In this document: piece after piece, positions 41,843-52,609 of the stretch | Numbering within the stretch: the first letter of the stretch is position 1 | How the letters are laid out: every line of letters begins with the position of its first letter | DNA from: Thalassomonas haliotis | Lineage (GTDB): Bacteria; Pseudomonadota; Gammaproteobacteria; Enterobacterales; Alteromonadaceae | Reading direction: 5' to 3' | DNA: 64,000 bases | Assembly: GCF_028657945.1 (NCBI RefSeq) | Contig: NZ_CP059693.1 | Location: 3,038,001 to 3,102,000, forward strand | Notes under the pieces: model-generated | Seen by the model: the letters and a program-made list of their open reading frames with translations, nothing else | What the model was told of the DNA's origin: nothing | The model's database searches: none | Program-made: the position numbers and the translations under genes

Positions 41843-43702
41843 CTAATAAGCTTCGCAGGTTAAACAGAAAGAATAGATCCCCTGGGGATCATTAAACTGG
41901 TTTAACCGGGTAAGTTCACCGCGCACGGTAGAGATAAATTGCTCCACCGGACCTGAGTTTGCCACCGGCTCAGTGCCAAGTAGCGCCCGGGCATTGCCGA
42001 GCAGGTTTTGCATGAAAATTTCCTGCGGCGTCAGCTCTTTTTCTATCAGCAGGGTATCGTAATTGTCTAAACCGGCAATCTCAGCGGCGGCGTTAACGGC
42101 ATCATCAAGATCGCCCAGTTCATCCACCAGGCCCAGTTCTTTCGCCCTTGCACCTGACCAGACCCGGCCCTGGGCAATTTCATCGATTTGCTCCAGGCTC
42201 ATGTTGCGGCTGTCGGCCACCAGGGAGATAAAGTCTTTGTAGCCCCGGTCGATGTTTAACTGGAAGATTTGCGCCATGCCGTCGGTTAATGGCCGGGTCA
42301 GGCCGTAACCGGCGATGTCTGTGGTGCCGACACCGTCGGTGTGGATGCCTAATTTATCCAAAGATTTTTCAAAGGTCATCATCAAGCCGAAGATGCCGAT
42401 AGAACCTGTGATCGTGGTCGGGGCGGCCATAATTTTGTTGGCGGAAGCGGAAATCCAGTAACCCCCCGAGGCGGCATAGGTACCCATAGAAGCAACCACA
42501 GGTTTGCCGGCGGCTTTTAACAGCTCGATTTCACGGCGGATAATTTCTGAGGCGTAAGCACTGCCGCCCGGGCTGTCGACCCGTAAGACCACGGCCTTAA
42601 CCTTGTCGTTTTGACGGGCTTTGCGCAGCAGCTTGGCGGTACTGTCGCCGCCGATAGTGCCCGGCGACTGGGTGCCGTTTAATATTGTGCCTTTGGCAAC
42701 CACGACCGCAATTTTGTCACTGCCCGGGTTGACCATAGGGAAAGGTGATTTGATAGCTGATAAATATTCTTTAAAGGTGACCCGGCTATAGCTGTCGCCC
42801 TTGCTGTTTTTTCCGGCAAGCTTGATCAGTTCATCACGCATTTGTTCGCGGGTTTTTAAGGCATCTACCCAGTGATTGTTTACGGCATATTCGGCAAAGT
42901 TGCCGTTGGCTGCTTTAAACTTAGTCACTAAGTCGTCAATGCTTTCGTCAAAGTTCTCGACGCCGAATTTTCTTTGCTTGGCAACATCTTCTTTATAGCG
43001 GCCCCAAAGGTCGTTTAGCCATACCCGGTTGGCTTCTTTGGCGGCGGGAGACATGTCGTCGCGCATATAAGGTTCAACCGCAGATTTATAGGTGCCGACG
43101 CGGAAGATGTGCTGGCTGATGGCCAGCTTGTCCAGGGCCGATTTAAAGTACATCTGGTAGCGGCCGTAACCGTCGAGGATCATCCAGCCCTTGGGATCGA
43201 GCCAGATGCTGCTGGCATGGCTGGCAAGGTAATATTGGTCCTGGGTGTATTGATCGCCTATGGCGATCACTTGCTTGCCTGAAGTTTTAAAATCTTCGAT
43301 GGCTTTGGCGATATCGGCAAGTTTTGTTAAACCGGTGCGGTTCATGTTTTGCAGCTGTAAAACCAATACCGATACCCGGTCATCATTTTTTGCCTGGCCG
43401 ATCACTTCCAGGATATCGCTTAATAATACTTCCGGGTTTTCTTCCGGCTGGTTCATCGCTTCCGCCATAAAAGCGCTCATGGGATCGATTTCACGTTTTT
43501 GCTCGACGATATCACCTTTAAGATTTAACGCCAGGGCGGTTTGTTTGGGGATCACGACTTTATCACCGTCCTGGGAAATGGCGACGAAAAATAGCAACAA
43601 CAGGGTGAAAAACACAAGATTGACGATAACCTTGCGTGAAATGTTGAGTACCCGCCACAGCGATAAACTCAAACGTTTGATTGTACCTGGACTTTGATTC
43701 AT
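41843..43702 (-). CDS. sppA: Signal peptide peptidase A, 67-kDa type
   Basis: 619 residues. One N-terminal transmembrane helix (VIVNLVFFTLLLLFFVAIS) anchors a tandem pair of ClpP-like protease domains in the inner membrane, facing the periplasm, where it degrades cleaved signal peptides. The catalytic Lys is in 'GTYKSAVEPYMRDDMS' (first half) and the Ser in 'GTYAASGGYWIS' (second half); 'RVDSPGGSAYASEII' precedes it. Length and order match the E. coli enzyme. Followed by ansA. Confidence 0.95.
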   Translation of the reverse strand: MNQSPGTIKRLSLSLWRVLNISRKVIVNLVFFTLLLLFFVAISQDGDKVVIPKQTALALNLKGDIVEQKREIDPMSAFMAEAMNQPEENPEVLLSDILEVIGQAKNDDRVSVLVLQLQNMNRTGLTKLADIAKAIEDFKTSGKQVIAIGDQYTQDQYYLASHASSIWLDPKGWMILDGYGRYQMYFKSALDKLAISQHIFRVGTYKSAVEPYMRDDMSPAAKEANRVWLNDLWGRYKEDVAKQRKFGVENFDESIDDLVTKFKAANGNFAEYAVNNHWVDALKTREQMRDELIKLAGKNSKGDSYSRVTFKEYLSAIKSPFPMVNPGSDKIAVVVAKGTILNGTQSPGTIGGDSTAKLLRKARQNDKVKAVVLRVDSPGGSAYASEIIRREIELLKAAGKPVVASMGTYAASGGYWISASANKIMAAPTTITGSIGIFGLMMTFEKSLDKLGIHTDGVGTTDIAGYGLTRPLTDGMAQIFQLNIDRGYKDFISLVADSRNMSLEQIDEIAQGRVWSGARAKELGLVDELGDLDDAVNAAAEIAGLDNYDTLLIEKELTPQEIFMQNLLGNARALLGTEPVANSGPVEQFISTVRGELTRLNQFNDPQGIYSFCLTCEAY

Positions 43703-43937
43703 AAAATTCTAATCGGTTTAATTTCTAGTATAGTGCGTATGCTACTTAATCTTTTGACAGTTAAGTAGTCTATTTTGTAAATATTTTTAACGTTTTTTTA
43801 CCAGAGCGGCTATCTTTGCTAAAGCATGGATAAAAACTTGATTAGCGGGATAAAAATAACAGGGATGAAAGTATTTAGATGAAAGCGGGTCTTATAAGCA
43901 TCATTTATTAGAATTTTTACCGATAAAACTGCCAACT

Positions 43938-44642
43938 ATGAACCTATTTACCCTATATCAGAATTTGTTAAACAAACTGCCTTTTTTTGATGGTGTGCCG
44001 GCACTGTTAATTCGTTTGTACCTGGCCCCGGTGTTTATTATTGCCGGTTACAGCAAAACCCAGCTGGGCAATCCGGACGTTACCGGCCTGGCCAGTTTGA
44101 CCGCAGATCCCAATATCGTCGCCTGGTTCGGCAACGCCGATTGGGGCTTAGGGCTGCCATTTCCTGCTTTGCTGGCAAACCTTGCCACCTGGACCGAGTT
44201 TTTCGGCGGTTGGCTGCTGTTATTCGGCCTGCTGACCCGGCTGGTGTCCCTTCCTTTAATGTTTACTATGCTGGTGGCCGCCACCAGTGTGCATTTAGAT
44301 AACGGCTGGTTTGCCATCACCCCGACCAACCCGGATACCAGCCCGGCGAAAGTACTTTCCTGGGTGGGGATTGAAGGTTCGCAGCAAAGCCTGGATAACA
44401 GTATGGAAGCGAAGAAACGCTTGGACCGTATGCGCGAGATTATCGACGACAACGGTAATCCCGACTGGTTATATGAAAAAGGCAATATTGTGGTGCTCAA
44501 TAACGGTATTGAGTTTGCTACCACCTACTTTATTATGCTGCTGGCCTTGTTTTTTATCGGGGCGGGGCGCTTTACCAGTATCGATTATTTCCTTAACCGC
44601 TCACTGGCAGCAAAATATCACCGCCGGGAGTTATTAACTTAA
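43938..44642 (+). CDS. DoxX-family membrane protein (HvfX-like)
   Basis: 234 residues. Four hydrophobic segments: 'LLIRLYLAPVFIIAGYSK', 'FFGGWLLLFGLLTRLVSLP', 'MFTMLVAATSVHLDNGWF' and 'YFIMLLALFFIGAGRF'. The 'RLYLAPVFIIAGYSKT' start and 'GWLLLFGLLTR' are DoxX hallmarks. A ~75-residue soluble loop sits between helices 3 and 4, as in the HvfX subgroup linked to copper-binding RiPP maturation. No HvfA/B/C genes lie beside it here, so that role is not supported by context. Confidence 0.8.
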   Translation: MNLFTLYQNLLNKLPFFDGVPALLIRLYLAPVFIIAGYSKTQLGNPDVTGLASLTADPNIVAWFGNADWGLGLPFPALLANLATWTEFFGGWLLLFGLLTRLVSLPLMFTMLVAATSVHLDNGWFAITPTNPDTSPAKVLSWVGIEGSQQSLDNSMEAKKRLDRMREIIDDNGNPDWLYEKGNIVVLNNGIEFATTYFIMLLALFFIGAGRFTSIDYFLNRSLAAKYHRRELLT

Positions 44643-44750
44643 CGGCCGCAATCAACACGGCTAATCTTTTATTGCAGTAAAGGCGGTTAATACCCCTGAT
44701 ATTTGCGGGTATTTTATTGCCATTTAATGGGGTACACTAGCGCCATAATA

Positions 44751-44769
44751 TTAATGAGAATTATTACTA
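44751..44769 (+). promoter_or_regulatory. Fur-box-like site before the nitroreductase gene
   Basis: TTAATGAGAATTATTACTA resembles the 19-bp Fur consensus (GATAATGATAATCATTATC); the core AATGAGAATTATTA differs at two central positions. It ends five bases before the ATG, where bound repressor would block initiation. It implies iron control of the nitroreductase (inference). Confidence 0.5.
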
Positions 44770-44773
44770 AGCT

Positions 44774-45337
44774 ATGAATCAAGTACCCCAAGATGCCATT
44801 GAGTTATTGCTGCAACGCCAGTCTAACCCCTTTCTTGAACAGCCGGCCCCGAACCAGGGAGATTTGGATAAAATTCTAACTGCCGCCATGCGCGTACCGG
44901 ATCACGGCGGCTTGGCGCCCTGGCATTTTACCGTGATAGAAAATGAAGGTCTGGATAAGTTAAGTGATATTTTTGTCGGCGCCGCCGTGGCGAAAAATGC
45001 CGAAGAGGCTAAAGTTGCCAAGGCGAAAAAAATGCCGTACCGGGCGCCGATGATTATCGCGATCAGCACAAAATTTATTGACCATAAGGTGCCCGAGCAG
45101 GAGCAGTTGATTGCGGCAGGTTGTGCGGCCCATGCGATGCAGATGGCGGCCTTTGCCTTAGGTTATGGCGCTATGTGGCGTACCGGTGAATTTAGCTATA
45201 ATGCCCAGGTTAAGCAGGCGTTAAATATTAAATTAATCGATCAAATTGTTGGTTTCTTATATCTGGGCACGGAAAGCAAAACATTGCCGCCTAAGCCGGT
45301 GAAATCCTACCGGGACTTTGTCAGTTACTTGAAATAA
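44774..45337 (+). CDS. NAD(P)H nitroreductase, YdjA-like
   Basis: 187 residues, the usual size of the small FMN-dependent YdjA group. 'ELLLQRQSNPFLEQPAPNQ', 'MRVPDHGGLAPWHFTVIE', 'RAPMIIAISTKFIDHKVPEQ', 'GCAAHAMQMAAFALGYGAMWR' and 'DQIVGFLYLGT' align along the whole length with E. coli YdjA as remembered. It is a cytoplasmic homodimeric flavoprotein that reduces nitroaromatics in vitro; its natural substrate is unclear. A Fur-like site lies directly before the start, and no conventional Shine-Dalgarno is evident. Confidence 0.92.
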   Translation: MNQVPQDAIELLLQRQSNPFLEQPAPNQGDLDKILTAAMRVPDHGGLAPWHFTVIENEGLDKLSDIFVGAAVAKNAEEAKVAKAKKMPYRAPMIIAISTKFIDHKVPEQEQLIAAGCAAHAMQMAAFALGYGAMWRTGEFSYNAQVKQALNIKLIDQIVGFLYLGTESKTLPPKPVKSYRDFVSYLK

Positions 45338-45636
45338 GCGATGGCTTCGAGCAAATGGCGGACGGAGACTTTTTACACTCTCGCAGTCCGCTAAAAATGG
45401 CCGACTTTTGTAAAAGCTGCTTGTTCACAGTAGCTTGTTTTAACTTGATTTTTCTATGAACTGTCACTAAGTATTGATGTTGTTTGGCAAGTCTAAACTC
45501 AGACCGGTTTTTGCAACGTCAATCGTCTTATCATCCTGAAATACCGGCTTTGCTGCGTTAGTCCTCTCATTTTCAAAAGGAAATTATTTAAAATCAGCTA
45601 AACTTGATGGTAAGTTTATGTTGTAGGTCGTTGTTC

Positions 45637-47955
45637 ATGAAGGTTTCCTCTAAGATAATTTTAGCGTCAGTATTATTATCAGGGATGGGAATATTAATAG
45701 CAGGAGCGTTAGTTAGTTGGCAGGCATCATCGGTGGCGGCAAAAGCCATGGAAAAAAGTGCTTTTGAGCAGTTAGTTGCCGTCAGAGAGTTACAGAAAAC
45801 CCAAATAGAAAATTATTTTCTGACCATTTCCCGGCAGATTAATACTTTGTCAAATAATACCATGGTGATCGATGCCATGCGTGATTTGCCTGAGCTGTTC
45901 TTTAAATTTGATCAGCAAAGTTCACTCAGGGACAATGATGCCCTGTCACGATATTATACCGGGGAGTTTGATCCCGAATACCAGCGTAAAAATCCCGGCT
46001 CAGATATCAGTTCAATCGCTAAATTCAGGCAGCTGGACCAAAATAGCAAGTCGCTGCAGCACGCTTATATCAGTGCGAACTCCCATGCCTTAGGCAATAA
46101 AAATGCCCTGGAGATGGCTAATGACGGCAGCGAATACAGCTTACTTCATGGCAAGTATCATAAGCACTTTAGTCATTTTCTCGATGAATTTGGCTACTAC
46201 GATATTTTTCTGGTAGAGCCGGAAAATGGCTATATTGTTTATTCTGTGTTTAAAGAGCTGGATTTTGCCACTTCACTCACCTTCGGCCCTTATAAAGATA
46301 CCGGCATCGCGCAAGCCTATGCGCTGGCGAATAAAAGCACCCCGAAAACCAGCGGGGTATTGGTGGATTTCAAACCCTATTTTCCCTCTTATGATGCGGC
46401 AGCCGCTTTTATCGGCTCGGCTATTTTCGCCCCTGACGGCGAAAAGTTGGGCGTATTGATCTTTCAAATGCCGATCGACAGGATCAACGATCTAATGACC
46501 TATCAGCAGGGCTGGCGTGATGTTGGCCTCGGGGATAGCGGTGAAACCTACCTGGTAGGAGATGACAGCTTATTACGCAGCCAGAGCCGTTTCTTGATGG
46601 AAGATAAAGCTAATTATCTGGCGGCACTGAAAGAAGCCGGTTTTGAGCCGGCGGTACTGAAAAAAATTGCCGCCAGCGATTCGGCGATAGGCTTGCAGTC
46701 GGTTGATACAGAAGGTGCCAATGCTGCCATTGCCGGACAAACCGGTATTAAATCCATCAAAGATTATCGGGGCGTTGAAGTGTTGTCGGCTTTTGCCCCG
46801 GTAGATATTCCCGGGGTCAAATGGGGGATCCTCAGTGAAATCGATGTTTCAGAAGCCATGGCGGATAAGGATAAGCTGACCGCGCTGATCTGGTGGCTGA
46901 TGATGATCATTATGCTGTTGTTGTTGCCTGTGATTTCTGTCGCTGCCTATATGGTAGGGCGCGGGATATCGAACCCTATCCAGAGTTTTATTGCCCAGGT
47001 GAACTCCGTGACCGCAGAAAAGGATCTCACTACCCGGGTCAGCTACCGGGGTAAGGATGAACTTTCTTCACTGGCGGACTCTTTTAATCATTTATTAAAC
47101 GGCATCCAGGAAATCCTCCATTGCGTAGAAAATCTGGCTAAAACCTTGTATCAGTCCACCCATAAGATGCTTGAGGGCATGGATGAAACCACGGGACAAA
47201 CCGAGCATCAAAGCCAAAATGCCGACAGTGTTGCCGTTGCCACCAATGAGCTGCTTTGCACCATACAGGAAGTGGCCAGGAGTGCGACCGCGGCGGCAGA
47301 AACCGTCAGGGAAACCGACGGCAAATGTCAGGACACCAGCCATGCCGCCGGTCTGCTGACCGGTTATATGGATGATTTAAATCAGCAAATGGCGTCAGCC
47401 TCAACATCCATTGAAAAGCTGGCTCAGGAAAGCCAGTCGATAGGCTCGGTACTCGATGTTATTCAGTCGATTGCTGAACAAACTAATTTACTGGCATTAA
47501 ATGCTGCCATTGAAGCTGCCAGGGCGGGCGAGCAGGGGCGGGGTTTTGCTGTGGTTGCCGATGAAGTGAGAACCCTGGCGAGCAGAACCCAGCAATCAAC
47601 AGAAGATATTCGCGATAAAATCAATGCCTTGCAAAGTGAAACATCGACGGCAGTTAAAATGGTGGCGGCATCGGGTAAAATGGCCAATGCCAGTATCAGC
47701 GCCAGCAAGGATAACCGGGAAACTTTGGGTCAAGTGGTGGAGTTAGTGGCCCGGTTAAATGATATGAATGCGCAGATTGCGACGGCAGCCGAGCAGCAAA
47801 CGACAGTAGTTAATGATATCAATCAGAATATCACTGAAATTGCCGGTACCTCACAGCAGATTTCCGAAAAGGCGGATGCCAATAAGGGAGATGTGAAAAG
47901 GATCAGCATTTTGGTGACCAACCTGGAAGAGAAAATGCGCGAGTTTAAACTTTGA
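45637..47955 (+). CDS. Methyl-accepting chemotaxis protein
   Basis: 772 residues from the ATG at 45637. TM1 (~7-30), then a large periplasmic sensor of ~380 residues of a Cache-like type ('[20 protein letters not shown]', '[20 protein letters not shown]'), TM2 ('[20 protein letters not shown]'), HAMP ('[20 protein letters not shown]') and the long cytoplasmic signalling helices. The conserved hairpin tip is present ('[20 protein letters not shown]'). It should relay an extracellular ligand signal to CheA/CheW. No other chemotaxis genes are adjacent. It shares the terminator at 48013-48040 with asnS. Confidence 0.93.
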   Translation: MKVSSKIILASVLLSGMGILIAGALVSWQASSVAAKAMEKSAFEQLVAVRELQKTQIENYFLTISRQINTLSNNTMVIDAMRDLPELFFKFDQQSSLRDNDALSRYYTGEFDPEYQRKNPGSDISSIAKFRQLDQNSKSLQHAYISANSHALGNKNALEMANDGSEYSLLHGKYHKHFSHFLDEFGYYDIFLVEPENGYIVYSVFKELDFATSLTFGPYKDTGIAQAYALANKSTPKTSGVLVDFKPYFPSYDAAAAFIGSAIFAPDGEKLGVLIFQMPIDRINDLMTYQQGWRDVGLGDSGETYLVGDDSLLRSQSRFLMEDKANYLAALKEAGFEPAVLKKIAASDSAIGLQSVDTEGANAAIAGQTGIKSIKDYRGVEVLSAFAPVDIPGVKWGILSEIDVSEAMADKDKLTALIWWLMMIIMLLLLPVISVAAYMVGRGISNPIQSFIAQVNSVTAEKDLTTRVSYRGKDELSSLADSFNHLLNGIQEILHCVENLAKTLYQSTHKMLEGMDETTGQTEHQSQNADSVAVATNELLCTIQEVARSATAAAETVRETDGKCQDTSHAAGLLTGYMDDLNQQMASASTSIEKLAQESQSIGSVLDVIQSIAEQTNLLALNAAIEAARAGEQGRGFAVVADEVRTLASRTQQSTEDIRDKINALQSETSTAVKMVAASGKMANASISASKDNRETLGQVVELVARLNDMNAQIATAAEQQTTVVNDINQNITEIAGTSQQISEKADANKGDVKRISILVTNLEEKMREFKL

Positions 47956-48012
47956 TTTTTTGCTGCTTAAGGAGTGAAGTTGTAGCAGAGAAAATTAATA
48001 CCAAATGCAGGT

Positions 48013-48040
48013 AAAAAAAACCCTCAGGTGAGGGTTTTTT
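48013..48040. terminator. Bidirectional rho-independent terminator
   Basis: CCCTCA-GG-TGAGGG stem flanked by A8 on the left and T6 on the right, between the convergent chemoreceptor and asnS genes. It works in both directions by design. Confidence 0.9.
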
Positions 48041-48060
48041 ATTGAAGCAGTTAAGCCTGA

Positions 48061-49461
48061 TTAAAAGGCGGCATTATTTGGCGTACGCGGGAAAGGAATG
48101 ACGTCACGTACGTTTTGGATCCCGGTGGCATAGGCTACCAGACGCTCAAAACCTAAACCAAAACCTGAGTGAGGTACAGTGCCGTAACGGCGCAGGTCGC
48201 GGTACCAGCTATAATCAGCAGGATCTAAGCCCATTTCTGCCAGGCGCTCATCAAGTACGTCCAGACGCTCTTCACGCTGGCTGCCACCGATAAGTTCGCC
48301 GATGCCAGGCGCCAGGATATCCATGGCGGCAACGGTTTTTTTGTCGTCGTTTAAGCGCATGTAGAAAGACTTAATGTCTTTCGGGTAATTTTGCAGGATC
48401 ACAGGCCCGCCGACATGCTCTTCTGCCAGGTAACGTTCGTGCTCTGAGTTTAAATCTACGCCCCAGAAAACTTCGTTTTCGAACTTCTTGCCGCAGTTTT
48501 GCAGGATTTCGATGGCATCGGTATAGTCCATGCGCACGAAGTCTTTCTCGATCACTGTGTTTAAACGGTCAATCACGGTTTTATCGACACGTTGCTGGAA
48601 GAAGGCCATATCGTCGGCGCGCTCTTCTAACAGGGCTTTAAAGACATAACGTAACATTTCTTCGGCCAGGTCGCCGGCAATGGCCAGGTCGGCAAACGCA
48701 ATTTCCGGCTCAACCATCCAGAATTCCGCCAGGTGGCGGCTGGTGTTGGAATTTTCTGCGCGGAAGGTCGGGCCAAAGGTATAAACCTTGGACATGGCAC
48801 AACAGTACGTTTCCACGTTTAGCTGGCCGGATACCGTTAAGAAAGCTTCTTTGCCGAAGAAATCTTCGCTGTAATCGACATTGCCTTTGTCGGTGCGCGG
48901 CAGGTTTTCCATGTCTAAGGTGCTGACGCGGAACATTTCACCGGCGCCTTCGCAGTCACTGGCGGTGATTAAGGGTGTGCTGATCCAGAAATAACCTTTG
49001 CTGTGCAAAAATCTGTGGATCGCCTGTGCCAGGGTATTACGTACCCGGGTCACCGCGCCGCCGATATTGGTACGGGCGCGCAGGTGGGCGTGCTCGCGTA
49101 AATATTCGATGCTGTGGCGTTTCGCTGCCATAGGGTAGGTATCGGGATCTTCCACTAAGCCTAATACTTCAACTTCTGTGGCCTGGATCTCAAAAGATTG
49201 CCCCTGGCCCGGAGATTCCACTAAGGTGCCGGTGACTTTTACCGCGCCGCCTGTGGTCAGTTTAAGGACATCAGTTTGATAATTGTCTAACTCATTCGGC
49301 ACTATGGCCTGAATGGCATCAAAACATGAACCATCGTGAATGGCTAAAAATGAAATACCGGCTTTTGAATCGCGACGTGTGCGGATCCAGCCATGTACCG
49401 TGATGGTTTCGTTAACGGGGTATTTTCCTGCTAATACATCCGTAATCGATATAACAGACAT
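48061..49461 (-). CDS. asnS: Asparaginyl-tRNA synthetase
   Basis: 466 residues, class IIb. The N-terminal OB-fold anticodon-binding domain (1-~110; '[20 protein letters not shown]') is followed by the catalytic core with motif 2 '[20 protein letters not shown]' and motif 3 '[16 protein letters not shown]'. Charges tRNA-Asn with asparagine. Full length with all motifs. Single gene in this context. Confidence 0.97.
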   Translation of the reverse strand: MSVISITDVLAGKYPVNETITVHGWIRTRRDSKAGISFLAIHDGSCFDAIQAIVPNELDNYQTDVLKLTTGGAVKVTGTLVESPGQGQSFEIQATEVEVLGLVEDPDTYPMAAKRHSIEYLREHAHLRARTNIGGAVTRVRNTLAQAIHRFLHSKGYFWISTPLITASDCEGAGEMFRVSTLDMENLPRTDKGNVDYSEDFFGKEAFLTVSGQLNVETYCCAMSKVYTFGPTFRAENSNTSRHLAEFWMVEPEIAFADLAIAGDLAEEMLRYVFKALLEERADDMAFFQQRVDKTVIDRLNTVIEKDFVRMDYTDAIEILQNCGKKFENEVFWGVDLNSEHERYLAEEHVGGPVILQNYPKDIKSFYMRLNDDKKTVAAMDILAPGIGELIGGSQREERLDVLDERLAEMGLDPADYSWYRDLRRYGTVPHSGFGLGFERLVAYATGIQNVRDVIPFPRTPNNAAF

Positions 49462-49618
49462 TTATCGACCTCTTATTCTTTAATAATTATCCTAATTGTA
49501 GGGTTTGGTATGTTACCGCGACTATTGCTTTTCTCAAGTAAAACTTGCTAAATAGTACGATAATTAATGAAAATATACGTATTAACTTTAATAAGGCAAT
49601 AAAAAGGGAGTTGTGGTC

Positions 49619-49981
49619 ATGATTTGGCGGGGTAAAGAGCGGCGCAAAGCCCCGGATAGCTGGATATATTTTGCACGGCTTTTGGCCATAGGTGGCTGGC
49701 TCTGCTTTATTGGCGCCCTCATTATTTCTTTTTATGCCGCCCCGGAAAAAAACTATGGCCTGGTGCGTTATTACCAGTTGCCGATCAGAACTCACTGGCT
49801 GATGCCGTTAACCAACTATTTGTACCTGATTTTGTGGTTTAGCGCCTTTAGCAGCATAACTTGCTTTATTATCGACAGGTTCCGTAACCGCCGCAAGACA
49901 GATAACCAGCATTTCAACCTGGTGTTGTTATTTCTGGTATCGGTTTCCTGGATAACCTATATCATTATCCAGGCCTTTTAA
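49619..49981 (+). CDS. Small inner-membrane protein, unknown function
   Basis: 120 residues from the ATG at 49619 with AAGGGAG nine bases upstream; a GTG six bases earlier is too close to that site. A basic start (IWRGKERRKAPDSW) leads to three transmembrane helices: 'LLAIGGWLCFIGALIISFY', 'NYLYLILWFSAFSSITCFII' and 'VLLFLVSVSWITYIIIQ'. The 'RRKAPDSWIYFARLLAIGGW' start resembles a small family seen in Vibrio and Alteromonadales without assigned function. Convergent with bioA, 25 bp away. Confidence 0.78.
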   Translation: MIWRGKERRKAPDSWIYFARLLAIGGWLCFIGALIISFYAAPEKNYGLVRYYQLPIRTHWLMPLTNYLYLILWFSAFSSITCFIIDRFRNRRKTDNQHFNLVLLFLVSVSWITYIIIQAF

Positions 49982-50006
49982 CCTGAAGTTGTTAAAGCTT
50001 ACGCTG

Positions 50007-51311
50007 TTAATCAGGCATAAAACACAAATCTTCATCCAGTACCGTGGCGATAGCGCGAGTTAGCTTGGTTAAGTCTGCCTCGGTTGCTATGTAAGGCGGC
50101 ATAATATAAATCAGCCTGCCAAAGGGACGGATCCAGACGCCAAGTTCAACAAATCTTTTCTGGATCCGGGCCATATTGACATTCTGGTGCGCTTCCACCA
50201 CACCTATGGCCCCCAGCACCCGGGTATCTTTCACACGTTGATGATTGGATAAAGGCAACAGATGTTGCTTGAGTAAGGCTTCCAGGCTGGCTACCTGCTG
50301 TTGCCAGTTATTCTCTGTTAACAGGTCTATGCTGGCGCTGGCAACGGCGCAGGCGAGCGGGTTGCCCATAAAGGTCGGACCGTGCATAAAGCAGCCGGCT
50401 TCGCCGTTACTTATGGTGGTGGCAACTTCCTCAGAGCATAAAGTGGCTGCCAGGCTCATATAACCGCCGGTCAGGGTCTTGCCCAGGCATAAGATATCAG
50501 GTGAAACATCCGCCCATTCACAGGCAAAGAGCTTACCGGTGCGGCCAAAGCCGGTGGCAATTTCATCGGTTATCAGCAAGACCCGGTATTTTTTACACAA
50601 AGCGGCGCAGGCCTTTAAATATTCAGGGTGATAGAAACGCATACCGCCTGTGCCCTGGACGATAGGTTCGATAATAAAGGCAGCCAGTTGATGGTGGTTT
50701 TCGGCAAAAAGGGTTTCAAGGGCTGCGGTGTCCTGCGCTTGCCATTGTTCATCTATGGCAATGTTTGGTGCCGGGGCGAACAGGTTTTTCATGAGTACCT
50801 GGTCAAATAACTGATGCATGCCGGTGACGGGATCGCAAACCGACATGGCGGCAAAGGTATCGCCGTGGTAGCCGTTGCGTACCGTTAACAGCTTATGTTT
50901 GCTCTGCTCGCCTTTGCTGTGCCAATATTGCAGGGCCATTTTAATTGCTACTTCAACGGCGACCGAACCGCTGTCGGATAAAAAGACCCGCTCCAGGGAT
51001 TTTGGCGTCAGCTCGATCAGTTTTTGGCACAATTCAACGGCCGGTTGGTGGGTTAACCCGCCAAACATAACATGGGCCATCTTTTCGGTCTGGTCGGTTA
51101 TCGCCTGGTTCAGTTTTTTATGGTTATAACCGTGCAGTACAGCCCACCAGGAGGCCATGCCGTCGGTCAGGATTTCGCCGCTTGCCAGGGTTATTTCCAT
51201 GCCTTTGGCGGACGCTACCAGGTAAGAAGGCAAGGGAGCTGACATGGAGGTATAGGGGTGCCAGATGTTTTCCCGATCAAATGCAAGCAATTCTGTTTCT
51301 TTTTTGTTCAT
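50007..51311 (-). CDS. bioA: Adenosylmethionine-8-amino-7-oxononanoate aminotransferase
   Basis: 434 residues. Transfers an amino group from S-adenosylmethionine to KAPA, giving DAPA, the third step from pimeloyl thioester to biotin. PLP enzyme, class III: 'DREHIWHPYTSM'-like start (here DRENIWHPYTSM), 'VFLSDSGSVAVEVAIKMALQ', 'ITDEIATGFGRTGKLFACE' and the PLP lysine in 'LGKTLTGGYMSLAAT'. Divergent from bioBFCD across 89 bp, the standard gammaproteobacterial layout. Confidence 0.96.
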   Translation of the reverse strand: MNKKETELLAFDRENIWHPYTSMSAPLPSYLVASAKGMEITLASGEILTDGMASWWAVLHGYNHKKLNQAITDQTEKMAHVMFGGLTHQPAVELCQKLIELTPKSLERVFLSDSGSVAVEVAIKMALQYWHSKGEQSKHKLLTVRNGYHGDTFAAMSVCDPVTGMHQLFDQVLMKNLFAPAPNIAIDEQWQAQDTAALETLFAENHHQLAAFIIEPIVQGTGGMRFYHPEYLKACAALCKKYRVLLITDEIATGFGRTGKLFACEWADVSPDILCLGKTLTGGYMSLAATLCSEEVATTISNGEAGCFMHGPTFMGNPLACAVASASIDLLTENNWQQQVASLEALLKQHLLPLSNHQRVKDTRVLGAIGVVEAHQNVNMARIQKRFVELGVWIRPFGRLIYIMPPYIATEADLTKLTRAIATVLDEDLCFMPD

Positions 51312-51337
51312 TTGTTAACTAATTTGTTTCGCTGACG

Positions 51338-51365
51338 TTGACATCATTATTTGGCTGGCTAGACT
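51338..51365 (+). promoter_or_regulatory. bioBFCD promoter candidate in the bioA-bioB gap
   Basis: TTGACA (51338-51343), a 16-bp spacer and TAGACT (51360-51365) make a good sigma-70 promoter aimed at bioB. Two GTTAAC palindromes flank it (51314-51319 and 51370-51375), one at the expected transcription start and one at the bioA side. They may bind a regulator controlling both directions, but their 56-bp spacing does not fit the BirA operator. Confidence 0.5.
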
Positions 51366-51400
51366 ACCCGTTAACTTATTAAGATGCAATTGAGAGTTTT

Positions 51401-52504
51401 ATGTCAGCAAATCAGGGTGTAACCCAGCCAGGGAATAATAATACAATAGATCAGGCCGGGGACGGAGCTATCCGTCACAACTGGACGCTGGCCGAAGTGC
51501 AGGCCTTGTTTGACCTGCCGTTTAATGATTTGATGTTTCAGGCGCAAACCGTGCACCGTCAGCACTTTAACCCGAATGAAGTCCAGGTCAGCACCTTATT
51601 GTCGATTAAAACCGGTGCCTGTCCGGAAGACTGTAAATATTGCTCGCAAAGCGCCCGCTATAAAACCGATATCGATAAAGAACGCCTGATGGAAGTGGAA
51701 AAGGTGCTTGAAGCGGCGAAAAAGGCCAAGGCCCAGGGCTCGACCCGTTTTTGTATGGGGGCTGCCTGGCGTAACCCGAAAGCGCGGGATATGCCTTATG
51801 TGGTGGATATGGTGAAAGGCGTGAAAGCCATGGGGCTGGAAACCTGTATGACCTTAGGCATGCTTTCAGAAGATCAGGCCAATGAGCTGCAAACCGCCGG
51901 TTTGGATTATTACAACCACAACCTGGATACATCACCGGAGCATTATAACCAGATCATTACCACACGTACTTACCAGGACAGGTTAGATACTTTGGATAAT
52001 GTTCGCAGCGCCGGGATGAAAGTGTGCAGCGGCGGTATTGTCGGCTTGGGAGAGCAGGCAAAAGACCGTGCATCCCTGTTGGTGCAACTGGCGAATTTGC
52101 CGCAGCAACCGGAAAGTGTGCCGATCAACATGCTGGTGAAAGTGGAAGGTACGCCGTTATCCGAGGTTCAAGATCTTGACCACTTTGAATTTATCCGCTG
52201 TATTGCCGTGGCCCGCATCCTGATGCCCAAAAGCCATGTCCGCTTAAGTGCCGGGCGTGAAGCCATGAATGAGCAAATGCAGGCGATGTGTTTCCTGGCT
52301 GGTGCCAACTCTATTTTTTACGGCTGTAAATTACTGACGGCTGCCAACCCTGAAACCAACCAGGATATGATGTTATTTAAGAAGCTCGGCATCAATACCG
52401 AAACCGTCAGCAACCATGAGCTGGATGAAGGCGATGAAGCGCAGAGGTTACATACCGCGGTTGTTAACCAGGAAAACAGCGACTTGTTCTACAATGCAGA
52501 ATAA
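51401..52504 (+). CDS. bioB: Biotin synthase
   Basis: 367 residues. Radical-SAM enzyme that inserts sulfur into dethiobiotin. The 4Fe-4S motif '[10 protein letters not shown]' binds the SAM cluster; '[17 protein letters not shown]', '[13 protein letters not shown]' and '[18 protein letters not shown]' (the Arg binding the 2Fe-2S cluster) are all present. An N-terminal ~25-residue Asn/Gln-rich extension precedes the usual start. First gene of bioBFCD. Confidence 0.97.
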   Translation: MSANQGVTQPGNNNTIDQAGDGAIRHNWTLAEVQALFDLPFNDLMFQAQTVHRQHFNPNEVQVSTLLSIKTGACPEDCKYCSQSARYKTDIDKERLMEVEKVLEAAKKAKAQGSTRFCMGAAWRNPKARDMPYVVDMVKGVKAMGLETCMTLGMLSEDQANELQTAGLDYYNHNLDTSPEHYNQIITTRTYQDRLDTLDNVRSAGMKVCSGGIVGLGEQAKDRASLLVQLANLPQQPESVPINMLVKVEGTPLSEVQDLDHFEFIRCIAVARILMPKSHVRLSAGREAMNEQMQAMCFLAGANSIFYGCKLLTAANPETNQDMMLFKKLGINTETVSNHELDEGDEAQRLHTAVVNQENSDLFYNAE

Positions 52505-52609
52505 AGCGCAGAATAAGGCTGTTGACCTGGTTTGAGGTCTGCCGTTATTCTTGGGAAAATTTAGGTTTTGCCAAGTCCCATTGTTTTTAAAGCTTTTATA
52601 AGAAGTACC

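Noticed and set aside
43938-44642. Copper-RiPP (Hvf) operon
   Set aside because: Only the DoxX/HvfX-like protein is present; no precursor peptide or HvfB/HvfC gene beside it.
51314-51375. BirA operator formed by the two GTTAAC sites
   Set aside because: The BirA operator needs ~12-bp arms about 16 bp apart; here 6-bp palindromes lie 56 bp apart.
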